A stretch of 64,000 nucleotides of DNA from Weissella confusa (GTDB lineage Bacteria > Bacillota > Bacilli > Lactobacillales > Lactobacillaceae). Positions 24,468 to 32,592 of the stretch are shown piece by piece. The stretch lies in NCBI GenBank assembly GCA_016466735.1, contig JAAOED010000005.1, forward strand, positions 55,966 through 119,965, in the 5' to 3' direction. The notes beneath the pieces were generated by a model, which saw only the letters and a program-made list of their open reading frames with translations, was not told the origin of the DNA and ran no database searches. A program made the position numbers and the translations under genes. Each line of letters starts with the position of its first letter. Position 1 is the stretch's first letter.

Positions 24468-25590
24468 TTTGCTCCTCTCCTAAGCGCACCGCATTCTTGT
24501 TAGTCTCAAAGACATCACCGCCCTCATAACCACCGTAACCAAACATCTCACGCAACTCGTTCGAATTAAAGTTACCCGAATACTTCTGCTTAAACATAAA
24601 CTCATTCAAATCACGCAACGATGCCACATCAAACAGGTCCATGTAGACCATCATTCGATGTCCTTGGGTGCGCTTCGTCTTGGTAAATGCCTTGCGATTA
24701 ATCTCTTCAGCAATCACCCGCATGTACACCTTCACCACACTTTGGAAATAAGCACGATACTGCTGCTCAGAATAATCAGCCGTAAACAACTGTTCATTTA
24801 TCCCAAACGCATGATAAAGCTGCGCCTTCAAAAACGCCAACTCTTGCTCAGAAACCGTATCACCATAAGCATTCTTCAGCTCCTGAAACTCTTCACCTTG
24901 CTCCAGATAACTCACACCACCTGACTTAGCCGTCGCATAAAACGAATCCAACCGAACCTGCATACGACGCTCCACGTCCGCCGTTGCCGCTCTCGTCGGC
25001 AACTTCAACAATCCGCGAACCGAATCATCCCCATTCAGTTTAGAACTCAACGCAGCCAAGTTATCGTCAATCAACCGTGTAATCTGCCCCAGCTGCGATG
25101 AAATGTTCCGCTTAGGATTCTCAAACACCCAAACATCATCCACCGATAACCGATGCTCAACCCCATCAATCGACACCACCAGCAAATCATCATCCATAAT
25201 ACCAACCTTGCCATCAACCAGCTGCAGTCGCTCAACCGACGCCCCATTCATCACCGGCACCACAACCGCCACCTGATTCATCAACATCGTCCGAACAACA
25301 TTCGCCCAAAACACAAAAGGCGCCTCCGAAACATTCGGTGACACCCCACAAACAGTTGCCAAATCAGAATGCTCAAACCATTCCGTCTGGTCAGCCGACT
25401 CCGCCTGACGTGTAATCCGAATATGCTTAAACCGCATCATCGCCACATCAGTCGCAATCTTGTTATAAATATTGTCCAAATAAATCGAATTCGACACCCA
25501 ATAACGATGCCGAGCCCGGATGCCGTGATAATCAACCACCGACACCCCAGACCCACGAATTCGATCCAACATTCCCGTAAAAAATCCCAT
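24448..25590 (-). CDS. Portal protein (HK97 family)
   Basis: 380 residues with the usual portal layout: N-terminal region with WVSNSIYLDNIYNKIATDVA, a beta-rich wing, the long helix (SEQELAFLKAQLYHAFGINEQL) and the barrel/crown. It forms the dodecameric DNA channel. Normally terL directly precedes portal; here a HEPN-like gene sits between them. Confidence 0.9.
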   Translation of the reverse strand: MGFFTGMLDRIRGSGVSVVDYHGIRARHRYWVSNSIYLDNIYNKIATDVAMMRFKHIRITRQAESADQTEWFEHSDLATVCGVSPNVSEAPFVFWANVVRTMLMNQVAVVVPVMNGASVERLQLVDGKVGIMDDDLLVVSIDGVEHRLSVDDVWVFENPKRNISSQLGQITRLIDDNLAALSSKLNGDDSVRGLLKLPTRAATADVERRMQVRLDSFYATAKSGGVSYLEQGEEFQELKNAYGDTVSEQELAFLKAQLYHAFGINEQLFTADYSEQQYRAYFQSVVKVYMRVIAEEINRKAFTKTKRTQGHRMMVYMDLFDVASLRDLNEFMFKQKYSGNFNSNELREMFGYGGYEGGDVFETNKNAVRLGEEQNGTVTN

Positions 25591-25612
25591 GTTTCACTCC
25601 CAAATCCGTATT

Positions 25613-26521
25613 TTATCCTACGTCCTCAAGTAATGAATCAACTCGAGTCACAAAACGCTTTATTTGTTGAATAACATCAGTGAGTTGAACACTCATATTT
25701 TTACCTTTAAGCGTAAAATTAACATTTCCTTCTTCGAACTTGGCATCCACAATCGCATGCGCAAGAGCATTTCGCAACTTTGGATGTGGCTCTACTGGAA
25801 TGTCTTTTTCCTCTACACCAGGATGCAGACTTTTAAACATCTCAAGCCGAACGGTTCGGTTGCTTTCAATCTGTTCAATCATCGTTGATTTTAAGTGCTT
25901 CTTCACAATGTCATTCTGAATGGAATTTAATTCCTCAACTGACTTCAACAAGTATTTCTTATAATGCGCCTCCGCACTTGAAAACATTGCAAACAACATA
26001 GCGCTTTTGCTCAACGAATCATTCATCTCACTCAACTTATTCTCTAAGGACTCAATGACTTCCATCGTGGATAAGCTGGCATTGTCATCCTCACCATAAT
26101 CAAAGTATTCATCCTCATCAAAGTCAGAATAGTAATACCCGTATTTTTCAGGAAATTCGGCCTCGCCTTCAAAAACTTGGCCATCTGGCACATGTCTTTC
26201 TGACAAAAAATCATTTAAAAACTTTGTCAGTTCATTTTCATTTGGAAACTTGTAATAATCATTTCCAACGTCAATCAGTTTTCCTTTTACTTCATCCCAA
26301 TCAGGTCCCGGATAGTCTCTTTCAAGTTCTTCGAATTCATCCATCGTAAGCTGCTGACCAAACGGCAAATAGATATCTAAGTTCATCAATATTGATTCCA
26401 TTTCGCTCTGTCGAAAATCGTCAAAATCAATATAGTTACCATAAACCATATCGTCGTAACCCGTATTCACATCAACATAATCTGAGAAATCGTAATCTTC
26501 TTCGTTATATAACTTTGCCAT
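25613..26521 (-). CDS. HEPN-domain protein inserted between terL and portal
   Basis: 302 residues from ATG at 26521 (CAGGAGG just upstream). The N-terminal half is very acidic and Tyr-rich (about 5-150). The C-terminal half is helical: a helix with SKSAMLFAMFSSAEAHYKKYLL (about 175-198) and, at 250-255, R-N-A-L-A-H, the classical RNxxxH active site of HEPN ribonucleases, followed by a final helix. HEPN proteins of this kind act as RNases in toxin-antitoxin and anti-phage systems. Such a gene does not belong to a packaging module, and it is AT-rich against its neighbours, so I read it as a moron. No antitoxin gene is beside it; the acidic N-terminal part might restrain it. Function inferred. 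Confidence 0.7.
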   Translation of the reverse strand: MAKLYNEEDYDFSDYVDVNTGYDDMVYGNYIDFDDFRQSEMESILMNLDIYLPFGQQLTMDEFEELERDYPGPDWDEVKGKLIDVGNDYYKFPNENELTKFLNDFLSERHVPDGQVFEGEAEFPEKYGYYYSDFDEDEYFDYGEDDNASLSTMEVIESLENKLSEMNDSLSKSAMLFAMFSSAEAHYKKYLLKSVEELNSIQNDIVKKHLKSTMIEQIESNRTVRLEMFKSLHPGVEEKDIPVEPHPKLRNALAHAIVDAKFEEGNVNFTLKGKNMSVQLTDVIQQIKRFVTRVDSLLEDVG

Positions 26522-26572
26522 ACTAACCTCCTGAATTGTAATCATCCTAACCATGATACATCTTCGTTTAAC

Positions 26573-28273
26573 TCAGTAATAGTACGTCAACGATTCTCTA
26601 TTCTTTTCGAATGCAACAAACGCATCCAACTGACTAACAAACACATCTATTTTGTTTTTTGCCTTCGCTTTATTCGGAAAAATATTTCCATTGGCATCCA
26701 TGCGCACAACCACGTTCATGTGATTCCAAGTCGAGACCGGATCATCAAACAAAATCTTTCCATTGCCCAGCAGCTCTTTGTACACCTTCATCGGCTGACT
26801 GAACGTCTTGGTCGTCTGTGTCACGTTATAACAAACATCCCCATAAACCTGAGTAAACATCGACACAATCTCACCAGCCGACCAGTCATCATAGCCAATG
26901 ACTATCGGTAATATGTGACGCTCTGCCATGAAATTCTGAATGTCGTTAAAGATAAAACTTTGTTCGTTATAGTCTTGGTCATGCAATACTAAATGACCAT
27001 TCACTTCCCAATCAAAATACTTATCCCGCTGATCTTTAGGCAGCTTTTCTACTCGACAACGCGGCATGTACTTACGATTGATAAAGTACCTATTCTCACC
27101 ATCCACCTTCATGAATGAAACCGAACAAATGTCATTCACAGCCGACAAATCTATGCCCATTGATACCAGCACATTATTCTCAGGTGTTCCGACAAACATG
27201 TCAGCATCGAATTGTTCTCGATTGCCATAAACCTCAGAATTAGTGAAATAACTCAAGTAGTTGTTCACTGGTAAATTGAATGTCTTTGCCATCAGTTCTG
27301 CTTGCTTAGCTGGATCGTTCTTTGACGATTCAATATCACGATGAATTGATTCTTTTTCAGTCGTAATCCCCAGCATTGGCATCGACTTCTGCCACGTTCG
27401 ATCATCTCGAATCTCGTCGGCATCATCTAATTGATAAATGAACGGCATCACTGTGTCGTCATTCATCTTTCCTTCCAGGATGGCCACCCAATCCGCAAAG
27501 TAGCGGTCAAACACTTTTTCACGCTTCGTTCCGTTAGTCGATAAGTACCACGTCATCCAATTCTTACGCTTACGACTCGAACCATCATTCACTACCTTCA
27601 GGAAATCATCGTCAAAAGTATGCACTTCATCAAATAAGTTATAGTGACAATTCGTTCCGTCCAATGATTCATAGTCAGATGTCTTAATGCTCATCAGGGA
27701 ATTTGTTGTTTCGTATAGCAGCCCTCGTTTTGTACTGCGCAATAAGTTGGCGTCAACCATCATCTTCAAAAGAGAACCATCACGACTAGTCATCGCTCGG
27801 GATGCATTAAACAGATAACCCGCCTGGTCTCTGTTATAGGCAAGGAGCTGCACGTCAGCACCATACTCACCATCCATTAACAAGCCCACCATTGCGATTG
27901 CTGAACCCAATGTTGTCTTTCCTGAACCACGGGCCATGATGATTGGCACTTCATGAATCAAGCGGCGTTCTTCTTGTACCGTGTATTCGGCCATCGTCTC
28001 TGGATTCACTTTGGTCACAGTCGCATTTGTATAGAACCCCCAAGCAACTTCCAACCAAACTTTTTGTGGCAAAGACAACTTTAACTTCCCACTAGCCCCT
28101 TTTGTCTGCGAGGTCTCATTTTCGATAAACGCAATTCGTCGATCAACTTCTGACTGTTTGAAAATATATTGCGTTTTGAAACGTTCAACCCGTTTAATTG
28201 CCAGTTTTACCAAACGTCCAACAACTATGTCACCAGATTCAATCATTTTCACGTACTTATCAAAATGTTTCAT
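26573..28273 (-). CDS. Terminase large subunit
   Basis: 566 residues from ATG at 28273 (GGAG upstream; an in-frame start eight codons earlier is less likely). ATPase domain with Walker A ARGSGKTT (about 114-121) and Walker B region LFDEVHTF (about 210); C-terminal nuclease domain with acidic motifs (GIDLSAVND, IGYDDWSAGE). It packages DNA into proheads and cuts at cos or pac. Confidence 0.9.
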   Translation of the reverse strand: MKHFDKYVKMIESGDIVVGRLVKLAIKRVERFKTQYIFKQSEVDRRIAFIENETSQTKGASGKLKLSLPQKVWLEVAWGFYTNATVTKVNPETMAEYTVQEERRLIHEVPIIMARGSGKTTLGSAIAMVGLLMDGEYGADVQLLAYNRDQAGYLFNASRAMTSRDGSLLKMMVDANLLRSTKRGLLYETTNSLMSIKTSDYESLDGTNCHYNLFDEVHTFDDDFLKVVNDGSSRKRKNWMTWYLSTNGTKREKVFDRYFADWVAILEGKMNDDTVMPFIYQLDDADEIRDDRTWQKSMPMLGITTEKESIHRDIESSKNDPAKQAELMAKTFNLPVNNYLSYFTNSEVYGNREQFDADMFVGTPENNVLVSMGIDLSAVNDICSVSFMKVDGENRYFINRKYMPRCRVEKLPKDQRDKYFDWEVNGHLVLHDQDYNEQSFIFNDIQNFMAERHILPIVIGYDDWSAGEIVSMFTQVYGDVCYNVTQTTKTFSQPMKVYKELLGNGKILFDDPVSTWNHMNVVVRMDANGNIFPNKAKAKNKIDVFVSQLDAFVAFEKNRESLTYYY

Positions 28274-28407
28274 AGCCCTAGCTCCGTTCAAAATCATGGC
28301 TCAAATGGCTCATTTTCAAAAATTGCGGGTCGAAAAATTCAGGGGAGAGCTACACAGCACCCTTCCCCCGTTCTTCCGTGGTGGTACCAGACACACCATA
28401 TAGGGGG
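28274..28407 (-). other. Gap between HNH and terL genes, candidate packaging site
   Basis: A 134-base non-coding stretch in an otherwise tightly packed operon. It contains G/C-rich runs (GGGGAGAG ... CTTCCCCC) and a GGTGGTACCAGACACACC segment. HNH nucleases beside terminase go with cos packaging in many siphoviruses, so cos could lie here, or upstream of terS; neither can be shown from sequence alone. Confidence 0.3.
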
Positions 28408-28731
28408 CTAAAACAGATTCACACGACGTTCTTCTGGTGGTTCAAAGACTAAATCAGTACCGTTAAACGTCTTTTTATTGTGTTCTTCAAGCGAAAGTAG
28501 CTGTAAGTTGTCCAAACTTAACGTGATACGACTGTCCAAGTAGTTACTTGGTGTGATTGGGATGATGTGATCAACAATAGACTTGCCTTTAATCAACCGC
28601 CCACTCATATCACTGCGCATCCCCTTCATTCGTCTCACTTCATCTCGCAGCTGCTTCCATTCCTTCGAGTTATAAAATCGACGTTGCCATTTCCTAAACC
28701 AATCCGGATAATCTCGATCACTCCGCCTCAT
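28408..28731 (-). CDS. Phage HNH endonuclease
   Basis: 107 residues from ATG at 28731 (GGGGG upstream). The order is basic N-terminal helix (WQRRFYNSKEWKQLRDEV), then DHIIP, then LDNLQLLSLEEHNKKT: the His-Asn-His core. The Cys pairs often flanking phage HNH motifs are absent. Encoded between terS and terL, it probably assists the terminase in cos cleavage. Its start overlaps the terS end. Confidence 0.85.
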   Translation of the reverse strand: MRRSDRDYPDWFRKWQRRFYNSKEWKQLRDEVRRMKGMRSDMSGRLIKGKSIVDHIIPITPSNYLDSRITLSLDNLQLLSLEEHNKKTFNGTDLVFEPPEERRVNLF

Positions 28732-29254
28732 CGTCACCCCCTGAATATGATGCTAACTTCTGTTGAATCATTGTCCCTAAGTCCATCGCGCCCTCTGACG
28801 CTTTGATTTCAGCTGTGAGCTTTTCTAAACGAACTTGTGATAGATTATGCTCATCAGTATTCCAAAGCTCAGGAAGGCGATTTTTCAAGGCAAAAGAAAT
28901 AGCGGCTAAGTCAGCTTGCACTAACCGCCGCTTGGTTGTTGTCTTGGATTTCACCACAACACCGGATTCATCTTTTGTTTCTTCCTCAACGATTTCAACC
29001 GTCATTAAACGATCGTGCAACTTATCAAACAAGGATGCCTCTGCTAAGTTTGCCATCGCTACTTGCATGTTTAACTCCGCATCGTTTAATGCTTCGTCCA
29101 ACTCAGGTATTGTTTTGCGATACTTCTTTAGTGTAGAAAAGCCCACGCCTAACTCATCAGCAATTTGTTTGATAGTTGCCCCGTTGCGTCGAAGTCGTTT
29201 GATGTTTTCTAGTTGGGGATGAATTAAGGTTTCATACTTTGTAGCCATCCCCAT
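28718..29254 (-). CDS. Terminase small subunit
   Basis: 178 residues. N-terminal helix-turn-helix (NGATIKQIADELGVGFSTLKKYRK, about 24-48) for DNA recognition, then a long helical oligomerisation part. This is the usual small-subunit design; it selects phage DNA for packaging. GTGAGG precedes the start; ATG at 29254 or two codons later. Confidence 0.85.
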   Translation of the reverse strand: MGMATKYETLIHPQLENIKRLRRNGATIKQIADELGVGFSTLKKYRKTIPELDEALNDAELNMQVAMANLAEASLFDKLHDRLMTVEIVEEETKDESGVVVKSKTTTKRRLVQADLAAISFALKNRLPELWNTDEHNLSQVRLEKLTAEIKASEGAMDLGTMIQQKLASYSGGDDEAE

Positions 29255-29263
29255 TCACCTCAC

Positions 29264-29300
29264 ATAAAAACGGGTGGGCATCACTGACTACCCGTTTCGT
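29264..29300 (-). terminator. Possible terminator before terS
   Basis: ACGGGT ... ACCCGTTTTTATG on the minus strand with a large loop. Weaker than the hairpin at 29372-29406. Confidence 0.4.
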
Positions 29301-29371
29301 TATTTTTCGACGTTATCAGAATATCAGGTTTTAAGTTTAGTTGGCCTCTCATAAAAGTCACAACCAAGTAT

Positions 29372-29406
29372 AAAAAAATAAACGCCCGTAAAATACGGAC
29401 GTTTAT
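29372..29406 (-). terminator. Terminator of the GIY-YIG gene
   Basis: Minus strand AAACGTCCGTA-tttt-TACGGGCGTTTATTTTTTT, one mismatch in the stem and a long T-tract, immediately after the stop at 29412. Confidence 0.9.
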
Positions 29407-29411
29407 CGATG

Positions 29412-30275
29412 CTACATATTTCTGTTCATTCCAAAAGGTACAGATTGAAAAACTTTTTTCCAGTATCTCTCACGCTCATCGATAGCTACTGATGGCGTTG
29501 TGAGTGCAAACACTTCGAGTAATGAATATTGAAAATTTTCTCTAATATACTTTTCACCAAGGTTTTCATTCCATTTGATTTCTTCAAACGCTTTATTACC
29601 ACCCGTTAATCCATTGGCGTAACTCTTCCAACGTCCCCAAACACCATCCTTGCCGTCAGCTTTACCAATATACAATTGCCCATTAGTTTTATCAGTGATT
29701 ACGTAGATGCCCTTTACTGAAGATAATGATCGTTCCCAATCATCAGCCTTTCCTTCCATAATCCGAGTCATCTCTGGATGCGTTAGACTGACGTTTTGGA
29801 AACCCGCAAATCTAGTAATCGATGCATCTGGCAGCAACCGATCAACAATTGGATTGGAATCGTAAAAACTGCTATATTTGCGTGTCCTACTTTGTCCGAT
29901 AGGCTTTGGAACCTTAACAACCAATCGTTCTTCAAACTCCTTGTTTAAATCTTGTAAAAAGGGATGAATCACAAATTGATTATCAATATACTCCGTCTCG
30001 TAACTTCCAGCGTATATAAAAGTCCTACCACCCGGTACAGAAACATCCTCAACAAAAGCAACCAACAGCATTGGCCTATTATTGGCATAATAGATATTCA
30101 TACCACCCCAGCGATCTTCATCAGCTTCAATCCCATTTAGAAAACCATGGTAAATGTCCTGGGCTAATCTATCTTTTTCATTACCTGGAAATTTGTGAAA
30201 AACAAACCGAACCGTAGCATCATCGCGAAATCGCTCATCTTCAAACCTCAGCATGTCAAAAAAATTAATCGCCAT
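29412..30275 (-). CDS. GIY-YIG nuclease-domain protein (moron)
   Basis: 287 residues. The C-terminal ~100 hold a GIY-YIG nuclease: G189-I-Y, Y202-I-G, R215 (GRWKSY) and E267 (IDERERYW), the expected catalytic set, plus a terminal Asn. The N-terminal ~165 residues are an unrecognised alpha/beta domain. The gene sits alone between the ArpU-type regulator and terS, with its own ribosome site (GAGGTAC) and terminator. Free-standing GIY-YIG proteins include homing, restriction and anti-phage nucleases; the large extra N-terminal domain speaks against a simple homing enzyme. Target unknown. Confidence 0.75.
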   Translation of the reverse strand: MAINFFDMLRFEDERFRDDATVRFVFHKFPGNEKDRLAQDIYHGFLNGIEADEDRWGGMNIYYANNRPMLLVAFVEDVSVPGGRTFIYAGSYETEYIDNQFVIHPFLQDLNKEFEERLVVKVPKPIGQSRTRKYSSFYDSNPIVDRLLPDASITRFAGFQNVSLTHPEMTRIMEGKADDWERSLSSVKGIYVITDKTNGQLYIGKADGKDGVWGRWKSYANGLTGGNKAFEEIKWNENLGEKYIRENFQYSLLEVFALTTPSVAIDERERYWKKVFQSVPFGMNRNM

Positions 30276-30310
30276 TTTTGTACCTCGTCATATTTACTTA
30301 CAAGTATACA

Positions 30311-30715
30311 TTAGTTAAAACTTTTGATTCCCGAAAATAAATCAATGAACTCATATAACGCTCGTTTTTTATGACGATAATAAGTAGCTCTAGATTGATT
30401 AATGCGTTGCATAATTTGCCAATCTTCCAGATGGTTTTCATAGAAGTAAATCAAAATATCTCTGTGTCGCCCCGCATCATTGGTCATAACCGAGAAAACA
30501 GCTTCAACGGCTTCAACGTAACGCTTTGCTTCAACATACTCGGCAAAACGTCGATCCATCGTGTTATCAATAGTTCCGCTTCGAATGCCATCCCCATCAA
30601 ACGATACTGCAGCTGGTAGCACCTTATACAGTGCTGCCTTTTGTTGCATGCGCTGATAATCATCGGCCAAATACTTCTTGGCTCGGTTCAATGTTTCCTT
30701 GTCGAACTCTTCCAC
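30311..30715 (-). CDS. ArpU-like late transcription regulator
   Basis: 134 residues from GTG at 30715, which is spaced five bases after GGAGG; an upstream in-frame TTG would put that ribosome site inside the gene. The C-terminal part (HLEDWQIMQRINQSRATYYRHKKRAL) is a sigma-region-4-like helix-turn-helix typical of ArpU/RinA-type phage regulators that switch on the late operon. Position at the early/late boundary agrees. Confidence 0.8.
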   Translation of the reverse strand: MEEFDKETLNRAKKYLADDYQRMQQKAALYKVLPAAVSFDGDGIRSGTIDNTMDRRFAEYVEAKRYVEAVEAVFSVMTNDAGRHRDILIYFYENHLEDWQIMQRINQSRATYYRHKKRALYEFIDLFSGIKSFN

Positions 30716-30732
30716 ATGAACCTCCAATCAAA

Positions 30733-30903
30733 TTACAAATGCAACGTCACTACGTACATGGTGTAAAAATACATCAGCCATGCACCAGACTTCACCCACA
30801 CGTTCTTAACTCGAAACGCTGCGAATAGTACCGTAGCGAAATATCCCACTGCTCCCAATAGCAGCATTGCAATCAACATGCCGTGCCAAATCATTTCATT
30901 CAT
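30733..30903 (-). CDS. Small phage membrane protein
   Basis: 56 residues starting MNEMIWHGMLIAMLLLGAVG, with two hydrophobic segments (about 6-28 and 38-54). GAGGTAG lies before the ATG, which overlaps the end region of the replisome organizer gene. Too short for routine gene calling, but tightly fitted in the operon. Function unknown. Confidence 0.6.
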   Translation of the reverse strand: MNEMIWHGMLIAMLLLGAVGYFATVLFAAFRVKNVWVKSGAWLMYFYTMYVVTLHL

Positions 30904-30912
30904 TTCGCTACC

Positions 30913-31785
30913 TCACTTAAATTGAGACCAATCAGTATTCAGAATATCGACGTCCAACGGAATATCAATACGTTCAATTTCAGTAATATCTGTTACCGGT
31001 TGGTTCCGTTGTTGCCATGCTTCTTGTTCCCGTCGGATATCTAGCAAAGACCTAATACCATGTCGCTGCCAGCTCCTTAGTATTCCCTCGACATAAGCCC
31101 AAGTCATTTGATTACGTTTTACGGCCAGCTGGGTGGCAATCACAATCATGCCATCCCCATCGTCAGGATCAACACACTGCAACCAATTATCAATAAACTG
31201 CAGCCAATCGCTTGGCAACTCATCCCCAACAGACAATCCGAGCATGTCGATGGATGCCTGCAAGGCACTTGCTGCGCTTTTATGACTGATTGATGTGTTG
31301 TTGCTGTTGTTGGTTTCTGACTCTTGCTCTAACTCTATATCTATCTCTAACTCTATCTCTGGTGCCCGTTTGGCGGACAAATGTCCGACATTTGTCTCAG
31401 CCTCAATTAAAGCCTTTTGTGCACGGCGTCGCTTACGCTTTCGTTCCGCTTCACTGCTTGTTTTCCCGATGTGATCCTCAATATCTAAAATCAAGATGGT
31501 GCCGTCGTTAAGACGACGAACAAATTCCATTTGCTCTAATACTTCAACACCGGTCTTCACAACACCAGCTGGCAAACGGCACATCCGCCCAAGCAATTCA
31601 GGTGTATATGGAATTGCCTTGCTAAATCGCAGCGAACCATCATGCTGCAATGAGCGCAGCAACAATTTATGGTACAAATTGACGTACATGTACCCATCGG
31701 CCAACGATTCCAAAGCAATAATACGTTCCTGCTCAAAATGATTCTCATTCAAGCGCACGTAATACCAATGCTTCTTATCTGTCAT
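30913..31785 (-). CDS. Phage replisome organizer (DnaD-like)
   Basis: About 290 residues from ATG at 31785 (MTDKKHWYYVRLNENHFEQERI, the usual opening of this family). An N-terminal winged-helix domain (to ~110), a charged linker with KRKRRRAQ, an Asp/Glu/Ile/Leu repeat (EIELEIDIELEQES) and a C-terminal helical part. Such proteins open the phage origin and recruit host replication proteins. It is the only recognisable replication gene in the prophage, so the phage leans heavily on host enzymes. Confidence 0.8.
   Translation of the reverse strand: MTDKKHWYYVRLNENHFEQERIIALESLADGYMYVNLYHKLLLRSLQHDGSLRFSKAIPYTPELLGRMCRLPAGVVKTGVEVLEQMEFVRRLNDGTILILDIEDHIGKTSSEAERKRKRRRAQKALIEAETNVGHLSAKRAPEIELEIDIELEQESETNNSNNTSISHKSAASALQASIDMLGLSVGDELPSDWLQFIDNWLQCVDPDDGDGMIVIATQLAVKRNQMTWAYVEGILRSWQRHGIRSLLDIRREQEAWQQRNQPVTDITEIERIDIPLDVDILNTDWSQFK
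31328..31360. repeat. Short direct repeats inside the replisome organizer gene (candidate origin)
   Basis: TCTAACTCTA occurs twice with TATCTATC-type spacers between, an 18-base period of near-identical sequence. Phage origins of this class commonly lie within the initiator gene as such iterons. The repeats also encode the EIELEIDIELE peptide, so they may be simply coding. Confidence 0.4.
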
Positions 31786-31848
31786 TGTCTCTAATTCACT
31801 AATTTGGTAAGATAAGCAAGTAAATAAACGGTCCAAGTTAATTTACTG

Positions 31849-31883
31849 TCCGCAATCGGTTGCCGCCGGTTGCGGATTTTTTT
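31849..31883 (+). terminator. Rightward terminator inside the leftward early operon
   Basis: TCCGCAA-tcggttgccgccg-GTTGCGGATTTTTTT on the + strand, in the gap between the replisome organizer and the next gene upstream. Its T-tract faces against operon direction. Confidence 0.65.
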
Positions 31884-31914
31884 ATGCCTACCTTCTGACA
31901 TTAGTTGCTCCTTT

Positions 31915-32163
31915 CTACTTCATACCAAAATCTGCGTCAGTAAGCTGGTGCCACTTCCAAAAGACTTCATGTGCTGTTCCGGGTGTAATCTGCAAAAACA
32001 TCATCGTGTCAGTCGTATCATCATGCATGATACCGGCTACCCAAATACTGTTTGCCGATTGTGTGCGCTTAAATTCCTCATAGCACAAATAGTAACCAGA
32101 GCCATCCTTAATCACTGGATTTGGACGATTGATAATCACCGTCAACTTACTTGCTAGATTCAT
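31915..32163 (-). CDS. Hypothetical early phage protein
   Basis: 82 residues, mixed alpha/beta, no membrane segment, opening MNLASKLTVIINRPNPVIKD. AAAGGAG precedes the ATG. It overlaps the end of the upstream 57-residue membrane protein. No family recognised. Confidence 0.6.
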   Translation of the reverse strand: MNLASKLTVIINRPNPVIKDGSGYYLCYEEFKRTQSANSIWVAGIMHDDTTDTMMFLQITPGTAHEVFWKWHQLTDADFGMK

Positions 32164-32320
32164 GCCAGTTCTCCTTTACCAAAATAATCAAACGTACAAT
32201 CTTGCGGCTTGTGCGAATTGCCCACCACTTAAACTTTGGCAACCGCGGTAATAAGAAACACGTTAATACTGCCAAGCCAATATAAAGTAGCATTTGAGCT
32301 GTTAAATCTGAAAAAATCAT
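32147..32320 (-). CDS. Small early phage membrane protein
   Basis: 57 residues: MIFSDLTAQMLLYIGLAVLT with one membrane helix (about 8-26), then a basic tail (KFKWWAIRTSRKIVRL). GGAGGA stands right before the ATG and the gene overlaps its neighbour by 17 bases, so it is likely real despite its size. Function unknown. Confidence 0.65.
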   Translation of the reverse strand: MIFSDLTAQMLLYIGLAVLTCFLLPRLPKFKWWAIRTSRKIVRLIILVKENWHESSK

Positions 32321-32328
32321 TCTTCCTC

Positions 32329-32592
32329 CTATCGTTGTTCTAAACGGATGCCACGAAAAGCAATCTCATCACGGAACTTCGCATACGACTCACGTGAGAT
32401 AAGCCATCCCCGTGAAAGTGGCATTACCGGAAATTCTGGATCAACTGACCGACACCATACTGAAGAAATAAAACTCTCCGATACTCCAGAGTACAGAGCT
32501 AGTTGATGCCTGTTTAACAAATCTGGCCAACCATACTTAGAATAGAACTCCAATTCAGCTAACTCTTCATCCGAATACTTTGGCAGCGCCAT
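32329..32592 (-). CDS. Hypothetical early regulator
   Basis: 87 residues with a segment (RHQLALYSGVSESFISSVW) that reads as a helix-turn-helix; the basic C-terminal end follows SRESYAKFRDEI. It could be an excisionase- or Cro-type DNA-binding protein. Start overlaps the stop of the first early gene. Confidence 0.55.
   Translation of the reverse strand: MALPKYSDEELAELEFYSKYGWPDLLNRHQLALYSGVSESFISSVWCRSVDPEFPVMPLSRGWLISRESYAKFRDEIAFRGIRLEQR

Noticed and set aside
31290..31511. + strand frame over the replisome organizer with Cys/Leu-rich sequence
   Set aside because: Antisense of the Asn/Ser and Glu/Leu repeats; no start signals.
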